This document shows, in pieces, positions 22,340 to 34,400 of a stretch of DNA of 52,699 nt (positions are counted from its first letter, which is position 1; every line of letters begins with the position of its first letter). The notes under the pieces were generated by a model. It was not told the DNA's origin. It did no database searches and saw only the letters and a program-made list of their open reading frames with translations. Position numbers and translations under genes: made by a program. This stretch comes from Candolleomyces eurysporus (Eukaryota > Basidiomycota > Agaricomycetes > Agaricales > Psathyrellaceae), in NCBI GenBank assembly GCA_027579435.1, contig JANBPK010000837.1:1-52699 (forward strand). The letters are read 5' to 3'.

Positions 22340-25140
22340 TCAAGGATCCAATAGATGAGATTCCTGCTGGTCCGCGAACCTCACACGAAGCGAGGCTGGT
22401 TCAGCCTTGATGGCTGTTCCATGCTGTGCAGTACTGCCTATGCCATCGTCATATCTGCGAGTAAAATCGGCTCGTTGAGACGCAGCATTCATATGGAGGG
22501 AATTATATAAGTGCGATACCTGAACGTTTCCTTCGAGACGTCGTCAATGAGGTCGCTGGCATAGTTCGCCATGCCCTCTGGACTTGTGTCGAACGATCCT
22601 AAGCTCTTGATGACCTGGATAGCGAGGGGGTCTCCTGGGTTCAAGCAAAGCAAGAGATAGCCTGCTTTCTTCAAGGTCACTTTGGAGATTTTCTTCTCGT
22701 CGGATGTGGTAGAGCAAAATTCTTCGAAAAATGCAACTAGTTTGGGCGCAAAGGGGGCATACCAGGTCGTAAAGATTGACTGGATTCGATGTTCGAGGTC
22801 TCTGGGATGCGAACTGTAAAGATATGCATTAATTGAACAGGAGGGAAAGGAGCAGAAGGACGCACTGTAGAAAGCTAATTGAGAGGCCTACCAAGCGCAA
22901 GATGAGCATCGCTAAGGCATCCGTAGGCCAGGGAGTCCTCCCGCTGAGCGGCCCTAAGATTGTGCAACACTTGGTGAAAGCATCATCCTGCCACTTGACT
23001 TTCCCGACGAGCTTAGAAGTCTGAGTGACATCCTTTGGACCCTTGGACACGCTGATGAAGTCAAGGTCCAGATCACGGCCATCTTCGTGGTTGACATAGG
23101 CGTTCAATACAGAGGCTGTTATCTTCTCCGTCAACAGGCATTGATCGACCTGAAGAATGAGCTCTCGTTCATGTGGTTTCCCGATGCTGGTACTGGACGT
23201 TGAGCAAACAAAATGAGCAACATTTGGGAGCAAATATGAAACTGAAACCTGCCTACCCGGATGTGTCGATGTCCTCAACCTTATCTTCTCCCAGAAAACT
23301 TGAGAAGTCTATCTTTGCGAGCTATAATGAAGATTAAGTTGTGCCTATCGAACACTGTATAATACAAAGAAGATGTACATCATACTCCATGCCTTTGTTG
23401 GTGCCACAAATCTGCCTTCTGGTCTTCGACCTGATTAGAGAGATGACTTCTGTCCTGGAGTGCTCCGTCGTATGGATGTCTGGATTGGCGTCGGTCATCT
23501 TGAGTTGAGATGCCTGGAGGCAAGTTAAAGGTTCACTGAGGAGAAGTTGATTGAGGCTGGTCAAACCAAAGTCGGTGACAACTGACACGGGAGGTTTAAT
23601 CATCGCATTCTTCTTTGGGAAATGTCAAATTCAGAGAAATAGAACTATATTCAATGATGTCAGCAATTGTGCATATGATCGGTGCTATTGGGGTACATGA
23701 TTCCGAGGAGTACAATAGGTTACGAGAAGTTGACCATACTTGCACTGTTTTCTGAGAGTGTATCTGGGCTCCCTTGCTCAGCCAACAGATCACAGATCAA
23801 GACAAGACGACGGTACACATCCAATTCGAGCTGCACTTGTCTCGCTGGGTGATACGTCGCGATGAAATTCCTGGACAAAGGTCAAGTTCATCAGCGCGCA
23901 GTACTAGTCGTCAAAGACAGGTACAAGATCGAACCTTTCACACTTCAAAACGTTGACCAAGGTGGTCGTGCCCGAGAGAAGGATCTCCTCAACCTGCTGA
24001 ACTGCAGCATAGGCAATCCCCATGGCAGGCATAGAGAATGATCCCAAGGATGCAACGATTTCCTCGGCAATTGCTATTTGTGAGGGCGTAGTGACTGCTA
24101 TCAGAATCGATGCCTTCTGCAAGCTGATCGCGGCTGGGGAGAGAGAATCATAGGATATGACGGAATCGGATCTCAGATACCCGCAATGTCTTTCGAGGGT
24201 TGCTTCGACAGATCTTCCAAACAGCTGATACCAGAAATCGTAGACATGGTCAAATATCAATGTGCCATTGTGATGACCAGGCCGAAGATTGTCTCTGAGC
24301 AATGCGATTCAACCGGGTGAACAACTGCATGGAAAAAAAACGTGGCTGAATCACGCACCGATCTAGTTTGGCTGTCTCAGGCAGCATGCCCATAGCAAGG
24401 GCCCCGTAGCTCATGAGGATCAGGTTGGCAATTGCGCGAGACGGCCATGTGGGAATGGAATTTTTGACAACGGCGTCAATTATCTGCTCTGCAACATCGA
24501 TTCTCCAGTCTTGCAAAGTGGATAGGAGGTGAGCGGCTTCGTAGACAGTCTTGTCGATGACCAAGTCATCAGGGCAATACGGTGATTCGGAGTTCAGGAG
24601 GAGAACATCGATTTGACAACGATAGGCTTTCAGGATCTCGAATGAAAGGGCTTCCAGGACAGCTGGACTTGAAGAAATTAATGAGGAACTCGCGGGAGCG
24701 TCCGACCGACGACCCAAATCAACTGTACGATGCCTCCGGCCAGATTAACAGCCCGTTTACGTCCGAGTCGCGAATACTCACTCACTCTTCAACAACTAAC
24801 GGGAGGCAAGAGAGTATCTGCTGCGGAGGGAGTGGAGATCTCCAAGGTGAATGTAAGTTATGCGTCGCGAAGTTGATGCCCTTAAGCTAGGCGAGATGAG
24901 TTAGTTGCGACTGAGGGACATGAAGCGGAGAAAACGCACATGAAAATTCCTACCGTCGTGGTGAGGGTCAAAGAATGTCGGTTCTTGTGAGCCTAGTAAT
25001 TTCAGAGTCGCTGGTCTGGGAGGAGGGTCCATCACTAAGTGACGAACTGAGTATGGCACATCGGCTGGCGATTGAGATTGCACCATTATGAACACATCAG
25101 GGTGGTTCCGGAGTGCGCCGGAAACTGACGCATTGACCAT
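22340..25140 (-). CDS. large uncharacterised multi-exon protein
   Basis: About ten exons and roughly 700 residues. Clear ones are 25140-24940, 24886-24786, 24667-24359 and 24294 onward; the last ends LRVRFADQQESHLLDP with TGA at 22342-22340. Splice joins keep frame (for example LVVE to DPAVLEALSF, LDR to DNLRPGHHNG, IDTSG to TSIGKPHERE, ETFR to YDDGIGS). Long stretches such as LEALSFEILKAYRCQ and LVLICDLLAEQG are helical with regular leucines, as in HEAT/ARM-like scaffolds, but no repeat consensus is strong enough to name. No signal peptide or membrane segment was seen. Its unbroken reading over many exons makes it a likely live gene. The start ATG at 25140 has no supported upstream exon. Confidence 0.6.
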
Positions 25141-25373
25141 ATTGATCAGCGAGCCTTGGTGTTCCTTAAGTGGTCATGAAACCCAGATGCAGAACACCGA
25201 ACCAATTATTCCGCAATTACTCATCGTCTCCCAAGCTGGAGACTTTTTGAAATCATTTGATAGAAAGTAATCAACGAATCTGACGCAGGAAATGCCTAAC
25301 ATTGTTTACTGATTGTTCTCGGATTCTGAGGCCGAGGTATGGGAATTTTGCCCCTAGTGGGACTAGGCGGCTT

Positions 25374-26061
25374 ATGACGCCCTGGTCCCGAGAGAAGCTT
25401 GAGGATGAACGAAAACGACTCATGCTTCTCTCAGTTGACACTTCTACAGACAAATCTTATGCTTCTGCTCTTAACTCTTACCTCCAATTCTGTTCCATCC
25501 ACTCTCTCGACATCGCACCCACCCCTAATACTCTCTCTCTTTATATTTCTTTCATGTCTTTGTCCATCAATCCAAGATCAGTTACAACTTACCTCTCGGG
25601 GATAGCCCACTGCCTTGAGCCCTCCTTTCCAAACATACGAGAGGCTCGCAAATCATCAATGGTGGTTAGAACACTGCGAGGCGCCTGCCGCTCACATGGT
25701 AAACAAATCCAGCGCAAGAAAGCCCTAACTACCTCCGACCTACAACGCATCGTCTCCTCATTCCCCCCCCCATTCGTCATCTTTTGATGACTCACTTTTC
25801 ATTGCCATTCTATTGACTGGCTTCTTTGGCTTGCTCAGGTTGGGGGAACTTGTCCTCCCCGACAACCAATCAGTCATCAACCCCAGTAAAATCATTCAAC
25901 GTCACTCCGTTCGAGTAACCTCTACCACTTTCGAGTTTTCCTTACCAGCAAACAAGGTGGACCCTTATTTCGAGGGAAACCGTATCATAATATGTGCAAC
26001 TTGTGATAACCTTGACCCTCGTTCCCACTTCCTCTGTTATCTTGAACAACGCGATCATTGC
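25374..26061 (+). pseudogene. tyrosine recombinase (phage-integrase fold), interrupted by a CACTA element
   Basis: A DNA breaking-rejoining enzyme of the type common in Agaricomycetes. The SAM-like core-binding part reads TDKSYASALNSYLQFCS ... INPRSVTTYLSGI ... MVVRTLRGACRS; the catalytic part begins LLTGFFGLLRLGELVLPD, including the first catalytic Arg region, and continues to LDPRSHFLCYLEQRDH. There a transposon begins and the HxxR and Tyr boxes are lost. A +1 frame change occurs at a nine-C run (25763-25771), where eight Cs would restore the frame. A possible 3' remnant lies beyond the transposon at 31415 onward (IQSISRYSSTAY). Not functional as it stands. Confidence 0.8.
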
Positions 26062-26085
26062 CACTGTGGGACGCGCACAGGGTGA
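26062..26085 (+). repeat. left terminal inverted repeat of the CACTA element
   Basis: Starts CACTGTGGGACGCGCACAGG and ends GGGTGA. It directly abuts recombinase codons (…RDHC). Confidence 0.75.
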
Positions 26086-26420
26086 ACCCCACCCTTTAGT
26101 TCACCCAAATATGTAGTGACATGCAGCAGGTTTCCGGGCGAAATTCAATAGTCAATTGTCAGATTCACCCTGTCGAACGGTGAGTTTCACCCCTTGGAAC
26201 CAGGTGAAAACTGGGGTGGTTTCACCATGTTTTTGACCAATTTCACACTGTAATCCCCTGGGTTAGCACAGGGGGAAACAAACACCTTGACCAGGTGATT
26301 GTGAGATGCCTAGTATTGGGGTGAAGTTCACGCGATTTCCAGGGCATAATTAAGCTGATTTTTGGGCTGATTCTCACTGTATTGAGGCGGATGAACCTTG
26401 CGATTTAACACCATTCTTGG
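26086..26420. repeat. left subterminal GGTGAA/TTCACC motif cluster
   Basis: At least eight occurrences of GGTGA or TCACC in both orientations, including gttcaccc, ggtgagtttcacccc, aggtgaaaac and ggggtgaagttcac. In plant CACTA elements such clusters bind the element's accessory protein. A matching cluster lies at 31265-31389. Confidence 0.7.
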
Positions 26421-26640
26421 GTGACATTCAGTAGTGCCGAAAGAAGGGTATCAGGTCAATTAAACCATGGAGTAGTGTGAAATACAGGCTGTTATAAGCT
26501 AGGAAAATAGCAGCAATACGAATAGAACTAGAGATGAGCAAGAATATTGTAACTAGCAGGGTGTATGAAGATTATAAAACAAAAATAAGGTCAGTTAAGA
26601 ACGAAGGAACTAAATGAATAGAATAAATCAGTGACGGATG

Positions 26641-27635
26641 TCAGTTGCTGTCTTCCTCGTCATCAATATTAGGGAGGGTGTTGGTGTTGGGAGCCTGGTG
26701 CTGAGCTCGAGCCCTCCTGTAAGGCTCAAGCCGGCCCACCTTGCAATCGTGTTTGCGGTGGTTCTTGAGGAACTGTTTCAGCAGCTCGACGACGGGCCAA
26801 TCAGCCGGGAAGCGACGCTTGTCAACATAATCATGGGTATCGCAAACCTGACCGTGCACGTTGTGATGGTAAGTTTGAGGCTCTGAACACTTGGTAAACA
26901 CATACCTTTTTGTAGATGTTCGCAAGTTTATTGACTGGAAGATCTCTGAATCTCGAGTGCAGGTTGATGCCAGACTGGATTGCAGCATGCTTGACAGTAC
27001 GCTAAAAATGGAAATGTCAGACGTGTCAAGCGATGACAGCGGGCGGCATGGAGGTGAGAAGCAAGACGTCAAATGGTCGGAAGTTGAAAACGTCTCTTCG
27101 CTTCCTACCACCACCATACCACCATGAACGTTGGCTCACCTGGATGTTTCGATACAGGACAAGGTCTCCCTCCAACCCCATTGCGTCCTTGATCTTGAAG
27201 TCCTTTCCTGCGTCGCCCTGTGGCCGCGGAATCTGGACAATGGTCTGGCCAGCTGGCGCCGGGGCGGCCGGTGGGGGGAGTCGTCAATGCTTGGGTGGCC
27301 TGTGCCTGTGCAGCGCTGGCAGTAGCCTGCATTTCTTGCACCAAGGCTGGAGTTATAGGAATAGGTGAGTCAGATATGAGCATTCTCGTTGTGCGTAATA
27401 GCAGGTTGAACTAAACATACCCCGCAGCTGCTGTATCTCAGCTAACTGAGATGCGATGGACGCTGCTGTGGCATCATCCAGGCCTCTGGTAGGCAAGAGC
27501 ACAAGAGGTGAGTTGCCAGAATAATAACTCCTTGCTTTCTACTCACTGTGCCGATTCCCCAGATCCTGAGTCACCCCTACGAGTATGGCGGTTTCTCGAA
27601 CTGGGAGTTGTCGTCTTCGTCTTGCTAGGTGCCAT
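26641..27635 (-). CDS. companion gene of the CACTA element (basic DNA-binding-like protein)
   Basis: Five exons: 27635-27547, 27485-27421, 27346-27140, 27001-26906 and 26847-26641, all with GT-AG introns. They sum to 664 nt; removing one base from a six-G run (27273-27278) gives 663 nt and 220 residues, and joins the Gln/Ala-rich segment to IPRPQGDAGKDFKIKDAMGL. The C-terminal half reads RTVKHAAIQSGINLHSRF ... KRRFPADWPVVELLKQFLKN, then an acidic end (NIDDEEDSN). The W-P-V/A..L...L.N pattern resembles small proteins that accompany Tnp2 transposases in basidiomycetes. By analogy with plant TnpA it may bind the subterminal GGTGAA motifs. That role is inferred. Confidence 0.6.
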
Positions 27636-27939
27636 GGAGGACGCTGATGTAGTAGAGGATGGGCAGAAGATGAACAGGGATCTGTGGGCTGTGGTGCTAT
27701 GAATCAAGCTCCGAGAGGGCAGGCGATGTTTCGACAGTGGGGGTCGGGATCTTCAATTCGAACATATCACGCGATTTATATGTTGGTCGGCTGCAGATGA
27801 ATCAACAACATTTCCTTTCCGTTCAACGAAGTCTTGTGCAGTGTCTCGTGACTCACGTGTTCGCGTTTCACCAGGTTCAGGACTGATTCGCGATTGGTGC
27901 GTTTTCCTCTGATCTCGTCTCCAATATCTGTTGTCCAAT

Positions 27940-30900
27940 ATGCCTTTGGGCGAACGAATAATCTGTGGCTGCGGGTGTGGGAAGAAAGTCTCTAGGAGTA
28001 CCGACAGACGACATCGCACTGGACAAGCACCACGGACAATCCTTGCTTCCCAGGTCTTGGATGGAGGTCGACTGGCTGGTCCAGACATCCACAGAACTGG
28101 TCGACCTCGAAAGATCCCCAGAGTTGATTCAGCTGAAGCTCCTTTGTCCCTGCCTCAGCCCCTGTTACACGAGAATGCCAGCACCTCCAAGGAGCCTACC
28201 TTCATGCAGGCTGACTTCGCGCAATCCCCACCGTCCCAACTGTTTGACGATTATTCCAGCCCAGACGGGACCATACCTGGTTCAGATGATTGTGTCCAAC
28301 CAACTTTGCATAGCCAACGGGATTTAGTGGAATCGGACGATGAAGAGGAACCTGTTTTGTTGGCAGCGGTGGTCGGTGGGGACAGTGATGTGGATGGCGA
28401 AGATGAAGAGATTGCTGATGCTGAAGAGCAATATCAGTATTATGCTGAGTCTGATGAAATGCTCGAGGAGTTTGAGCGAGAGATGGCTGAGATAGGTGAG
28501 TAACATCCCTTGAGACCCAACCTGTCTAATATTGACCTCTTTTCTTAGCTGAAGAGATTACCGACGAGGAGATCGCCTACCTGCGCCATTTTGCCCTCAA
28601 GATCGACACTCACATGTCGGACGAGACATTTGAGAAGTTGGAGTTCGCTTTCCCAGAATCTCCGTTCCAATCCTACAAGCTCACCAGATCCCGTGCCGAG
28701 TTTCTCGCCCAATTCAAGCCCGTCCCTTACGACTGCTGCATAGCATCGTGCTGTTGCTTTGTCAGTCCCCATGCAGAGCTAGACGCTTGTCCATATTGCC
28801 AGGAACCTCGCTTCGACTCCCAAGGGTGCCCTTGCAAGCGATTTACCTACGTCCCCATGATCCCCCGCCTCAAAGCCTTCTACGAATCCCCATCTGCTGA
28901 AATTTCGAAGAATATGCGCTATCGGGGAGAATTTAAATCGGAGGACGGTATTATTCAAGATTTTATGGATGGATCAAACTACAAGCAGCTGCGAGAGCAG
29001 CACGTCACCATCAACGACCAACGCCTTCCCCACAAATTTTTCGACGATCCCCGAGACATTGCACTTGGATTCTCAACCGATGGGTTCTGCCCATTCAAAC
29101 GCCGCAAAAAGACGTGTTGGCCACTCCTCGTTTACAATTACAACCTTCCCCCTGAGATTCGATTCTGGGTTCAGCATATCGTTTGCATTGGCGTCATCCC
29201 TGGCCCCAAGAAACCGAAGGATTTCAATTCCTTTTTCTGGCCAGCGATCGAGGAATTTCTCAAGCTTGCTCAAGGGGTCCGGTGTCTTGATCGGCACACC
29301 CTTGAACACTTTTGGCTACGTGCATATCTTATCCTCTGTTTTGGGGATATCCCTGCGATGAGCATGATCATGCGCATCAAAGGACATAACGGCTTGCTCC
29401 CATGTCGTATGTGTGAGATACCAGGCCTCCGTATTCCCGACTCTCGCAATCCGGTTCATTAGGTCCCTCTCGATAGGTCCAAACACCCATTGGTTCGTAC
29501 CAGCACGTCTACCATCAAAGTCTACACCCCTGGCTCACTTCCTCGACGAACACATCAACGATTTATGGCTCAGGCACGCGAAGTTCAGTTCGCGCATACA
29601 AATGTGGAGTCCGAGAAGCTTGCCAAACAGTATGGCATCAAGGGAATCCCCATCCTCTCGACTCTATCCTCCCTTTTCTTTCCCTCATCTTTTCCATATG
29701 ATTTCATGCATCTTATTTTTGAGAACGTCATGAAGAACCTTATCCTACTATGGACCGGAGGCTACAAGGGTATCGATGAAGGCGCAGGCAGCTACGAGAT
29801 TGCCCCACATGTATGGGAAGCGATTGGAGCGGCGACCGCAGCCTCCGCTCGGACAATCCCAAGTGCTTTTGCGGCAAGCCCAGCCAATATTGCCGACGAG
29901 AAGGCATCGAGTACGGCCGACATGTGGTCATTTTGGCTCCAGTATTTGGGACCTATTCTTCTCTCTCGCAAATTCCGCCGCCCCATTTACTTTCAGCATT
30001 TTATCGAGCTCGTCAAGCTTGTTCGGATTTGCCTCCAATTCGAGTTGACAGCGGAGGATGTGCAGACTCTGCGCGATGGATTTCCCAACTGGGTTCTGCA
30101 ATACGAAAAGTACGTGCCTATACGATACCGTCAATTCAATCTTTCTGATCATGATTTCCTTTGCAGGCTATACTATCAATTCAAACCCGAGCGCCTGCCG
30201 ATCTGTCCATTGACCATCCACGCTGTCCTTCACATCCCAGACAACATTGTTGAGACTGGCCCAGTCTGGACTTCATGGGCATTCCCAACAGAACGCTTCT
30301 GTGGCCGTCTTCTTCCTGCAATCCGTAGTCGTCGCCATCCCTTCGCAAATCTTGATAATTTTGTTGTCGCCTCATCCCAGCTCAATCAAATTAAGGTTAA
30401 ATATGATCTATTCAGTGCTCTGTTGCTAAAACGACCCAAAACCGCTGAAATTCCAAACTCGTTCTCACATAAAGACTGTGAGTGTTGGTTTTTTCTCGTT
30501 TTCCCTTTACTAATACATAATAGACCCAACTTGTGTTCTTCTTCATCCTGTCGACCGTCCTCAACTATTCCTTCAAGTCTTGAGCCAAAAATTGCTGCGT
30601 GCTTGGCTACTCGTTTCGAGAAGAATATATCCATCGTTCGCAAGTATTTCTCGATGACCATGGCTGAGCAGTGGGCCCGAGTGCGGCGACTTGGAGATGG
30701 TGACGACATGCGGGCCTCAACCCTGGATTTCAACTCCGAGGATCGACGGGATGCCACATTTATTAGGGTGTGTGATAGACTCCCTGAATTGCTCTCTTTA
30801 GCTAACTCCCTTCATCCCACCAGTATGACCAGTTGGTTGATATCCATGAGAATCGACGACGTGTTGCTCCCGAGTATGCCGATACCCCCACTGCCTTTTT

Positions 30901-31183
30901 CGGACAATTACGCCACATTCTGGTAGTTCGCCTTCCAGCCGCACAAGAACTTGACCCCCAGCTGTGTTCAGAGTCAATCTACATACTAGCGGTCGTTCAA
31001 ACATGCGAAATCGAAGCTCAAAATTCACTCGGGATGCCGGTATACTCGAAAATGGGACGAACGGAGGTTGTTGATATCACTTGTGTCCAATGTCTGATTG
31101 GACGGGTTCCTATACAGAATAAATGGGCTATTATTGATCGCACGGGAGTTACACAGCAGTCGGTACATGTACGAGATGAGTAG
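27940..31183 (+). pseudogene. Tnp2 (CACTA) transposase with an in-frame stop and a frame break
   Basis: Exon 1 (27940-28495) starts MPLGERIICGCGCGKKV and is rich in Ser and acidic residues; a 53-base intron leads to exon 2 at 28549. The Tnp2 core follows: CPYCQEPRFD, FTYVPMIPRLKAFY, DPRDIALGFSTDGFCPFK, WPLLVYNYNLPPEIRF, VIPGPKKPKDFNSFFWP and MIMRIKGHNGLLPCRMCEI. A TAG at 29460-29462 stands where the family normally has Tyr before VPLDRS; coding continues in the same frame. Introns lie at 30110-30166 and near 30478-30524. A one-base shift occurs between about 30535 and 30600, before AACLATRFEKN. After an intron near 30770-30822 the last exon reads YDQLVDIHENRRRVAPEYAD to the stop at 31181-31183. 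Probably non-autonomous unless read through. Confidence 0.85.
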
Positions 31184-31264
31184 ATACCCATATCCACTGC
31201 TTTGACCCTTTTTCCGGGTGATTCCATCCTATTGGTAAGCCGAGAAATGGGGCGTAGTCAATGT

Positions 31265-31389
31265 CACCTGTTTACATGGTGAATAATATCACCACTCACG
31301 ACCAGGTGAATCTCACCAGAATTTAATTCACCCCGGCTTCACCACTTTTCAGGGTGACCGCGCCTTTTCACCCCTTGACCGTGTGACCA
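31265..31389. repeat. right subterminal GGTGAA/TTCACC motif cluster
   Basis: Motifs such as ggtgaataatatcacc, ggtgaatctcacc, aattcacccc, cttcaccac and ttttcacccc lie close together in both orientations, mirroring the left cluster. Confidence 0.7.
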
Positions 31390-31413
31390 TCACCCCGAGC
31401 TGGGTCTACAGTG
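31390..31413 (-). repeat. right terminal inverted repeat of the CACTA element
   Basis: On the minus strand it reads CACTGTAGACCCAGCTCGGG and ends GGGTGA, matching the left end at 17 of 24 positions without gaps. Confidence 0.75.
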
Positions 31414-34400
31414 CAACGAGTGGCCAGAGCCCGCTACCCTTGACGCCATACAGTCAATTTCTCGGTATTCATCAACAGCATATAACATTCCAACGCTCTA
31501 CACCCAGTTTTATTGCTACTCCCATCACGATCCCCACCACGACGCGCATTGCTTTTTCGCCAGTATGAAGTTGTGTACGACCCTCTTTCCTTCAACAAAT
31601 GAGTATGTTGAGAGGAAAAGGGGATTGATGAATATGAAAGTGGGGAGGAGGGACAAAGGGCAATGTGAAGTCCACGACGATTATCAACGAGTGGTTCCAT
31701 GACGGAGAGAAGTACGAAAAGACGTAGCATTTGGGAGCAGGGCCAACTCAGACAGGAAGGTCAAACATTGACCAGCAACCGCACACACGCACAAAATAGG
31801 CCAACGTGGAAAGTTGGAAACGGGCCGGTGGCCGTTGATGCTCCAAATTGCCATGAAAATTTTTGTGGAGCGAGTGGTAAATGGGAGTGCGCTATAAGAC
31901 CCACTACTAAGGTAGCGGGAATAGCACTCCGAGATCCAAGGACTCGAGAGACGACCCTATGTAATGGCAAATTGGTTAAAATGAGTGAGCTCTCACGAAA
32001 TACAAGATTGACTTTTCCAGCTTCTTCAATCGGTGGAGGGAGGACTCCGATTCCGATGGATATAGCGGGGTCACGGTGGTCATCAAGCTTGAGGCAGCAA
32101 AACAGCGGCCCGGTGGGGATGTTCGTCTAACAGCATCAGAGGACTCCATGCGTCTCATTCAACCCGCCCCCGGAGTGAAGATGGACGGCGATCGAAACTG
32201 CGCAGACAATGCGCTAGTGAAGACAGATCGAACGAAGCTTCGATATCTCATCTCAGTGGCAGGGCGGACATTTCATCCCGAAAAGACGATGCAACCAACC
32301 CCTGGCTAGGGAATGTCGCTTAAAGACTAATGGCCGTGAGGAGAGAAATACTCGAACCTGAGAGGGAGGTAGGTCGGTGGAGACGTATCCTACGTTAGGC
32401 ACTATCTTATCGTCGAAAAATCGATAAATTTTGTCACTGTTTTCGCTCCTATCTTGGAGGTAGCGATGTCTCGTTTTTTCTACCCTCGAAATTAGAGAGG
32501 ATTCCAAGGAGTGGTGAGAACTGATATACCGTGTGTTGAGTTGAGAGCGAAATATCTGCGTCAGCCTCCATCTGTGATCGGGTACTGGGGAGGTTGGTTA
32601 TGGTAGGGCTTGTCTCACATATATTAGAAGCTCTCCCACACACGGAACAAAATCTGAAAGCGTAGCTTGATCTACATGCTCCATCACTAGTCGATGGCGA
32701 GGTTGGACGTTCCTGAGTTGGCTCTCGCTGTATACAGGATTGGCTTCTCTGGCTTTTTCAATCGGGCCTCATGCATATGATGAGTATTCATCAAGCTTGA
32801 GGACTTTTAATGCAGAAAAATTATGGCCCGGTCCTTTTGCCCACAAAGTGGAGATTTGATGTCCCGGTCCTGATAATGGTAAGACACGATCATGCTATAT
32901 CAGCATGTTACTCAGATGATTATCGGCACCCGACATGGTGAGCAAGGTCTCGCTGACTCGGGAGCCAACCCCGAGCGGTGAGTCGGGAAGAGCGCACAGA
33001 CCGGCTGGGAGCCTTCCAAAAGACCAGAGAGAGAATTTAAGACACTGGAGTCCTGGAATCCTGTCTCTGAGGGAAGAAATAATTTATGACTGAACCAATT
33101 AGCGGAGTGCACAGGTAAGTACGTAGAGAGGGTAGAGCCGAAGAAGATAGGATCCGTGACCTACCCACACACTAGAAATGGGTGGATGGGAAAGAAAGCA
33201 GAGATTGCTGTAGTCAGGCGGGCATATGCTACCGTTCGAGGCGGCGGAACAGGCCAAGAGGAAGAAAAGGAAGACCAGGCGCACAGGCGCTTGGAGGCGG
33301 GACGCCTACACAAGCGCAAACTCGTTTACTCCATTCCTTGGATCGGATGGAACCGAGCAAAGGATCCATAGGTGGGGAAGGACGTTGGCTAGTACAATGT
33401 GAACCGATAAATTTAAATGTAGTAAGTACACGACAAAGAGCTTCACGATGTGTTGCTTGCCCTCTTTTTCCTATGCTTTCAGTATTAGTTGTATGCTCGA
33501 TTCGAATGGAATCATCGCAACTAGACCCGGCTATCGTAACCTCGTTGCTGGTGCTACCATGTTCCTCATCAACCCCCGAATTCCTCCCAAACTCAGACTA
33601 GAAATGGGATTTTCTCAAGAAAGACGACTCTGCAGTTCGGTGGGCCGCAACGTTGATGGTGCTAAGAATGACACCATCCTTGACCATCGGATAGTTGTTA
33701 GACGATCGACTGGTCATGATACGAAATATGATCATCTGGGGCGAGAGTGTCTGCAGTAATCATCGTGAGCTACTCTGCTGATATGGGCAATGTAAAGACG
33801 AAAACTTTTTAGCTTATTCTAAATGACCAAAAAGGACCGTTGACGACCAGTTGTGCGACAACTTGTTGAGTCCTAAAAAGTGAGAGCCCGGAAAATCAAT
33901 AGAACATAGCGAGTTTCATCCGTTTGGAGTGTCTGAGCATTTGGTTAATTATTATCGGACATTGCGCTGAAAAATGGGAATCGACGACTCCCGCATTGCA
34001 TACTATTGGCCGGAATTGACGGAACCGAACTCCTTATTCTTCTTCTCTTCCTTGGTGCCTTCGCCTTCTCCCTACCTCTCCTTCTTTGCACATTGACACG
34101 AATCGACTTATCGAACGACTCAGACACACAATTGGAAAGGAACGAATAAAAGAGGCGCAAACGAGACAAACACTCCAAGCCCGGGTTATCGACGTCAACA
34201 GAACCGAAAGACTATGTGACAAGTTTGGAAATGTATAAATCAAGAGCGTCCCAGATATGGGGACATCAAGCGTGCTCGAATGCTCTTCAACTCTCGTACG
34301 TGCTCCCATCCCTCCTACCTTTCTTCTCCCTTTCCACCTTCCCACTTCCCTTCTTCCTCGTCCTTCATTTCCCTCGCCCCCTTCTCTATGTACATTTCAC

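Larger units (their letters stand above)
26062..31413 (+). mobile_element. CACTA-type (EnSpm/Tnp2) DNA transposon
   Basis: About 5.35 kb. The ends are imperfect inverted repeats beginning CACTGT, with 17 of 24 positions identical and both ending GGGTGA. Inside both ends lie dense GGTGAA/TTCACC motifs, as expected of CACTA subterminal binding sites. Contents are a small minus-strand companion gene (26641-27635) and a plus-strand Tnp2 transposase (27940-31183). CACTA elements usually make 3-base target duplications; the flanks here are tgc and caa, so none is visible. Confidence 0.8.

Noticed and set aside
26062..31413. Target-site duplication for the CACTA element
   Set aside because: The three bases outside the ends are tgc and caa; no convincing duplication of any length.
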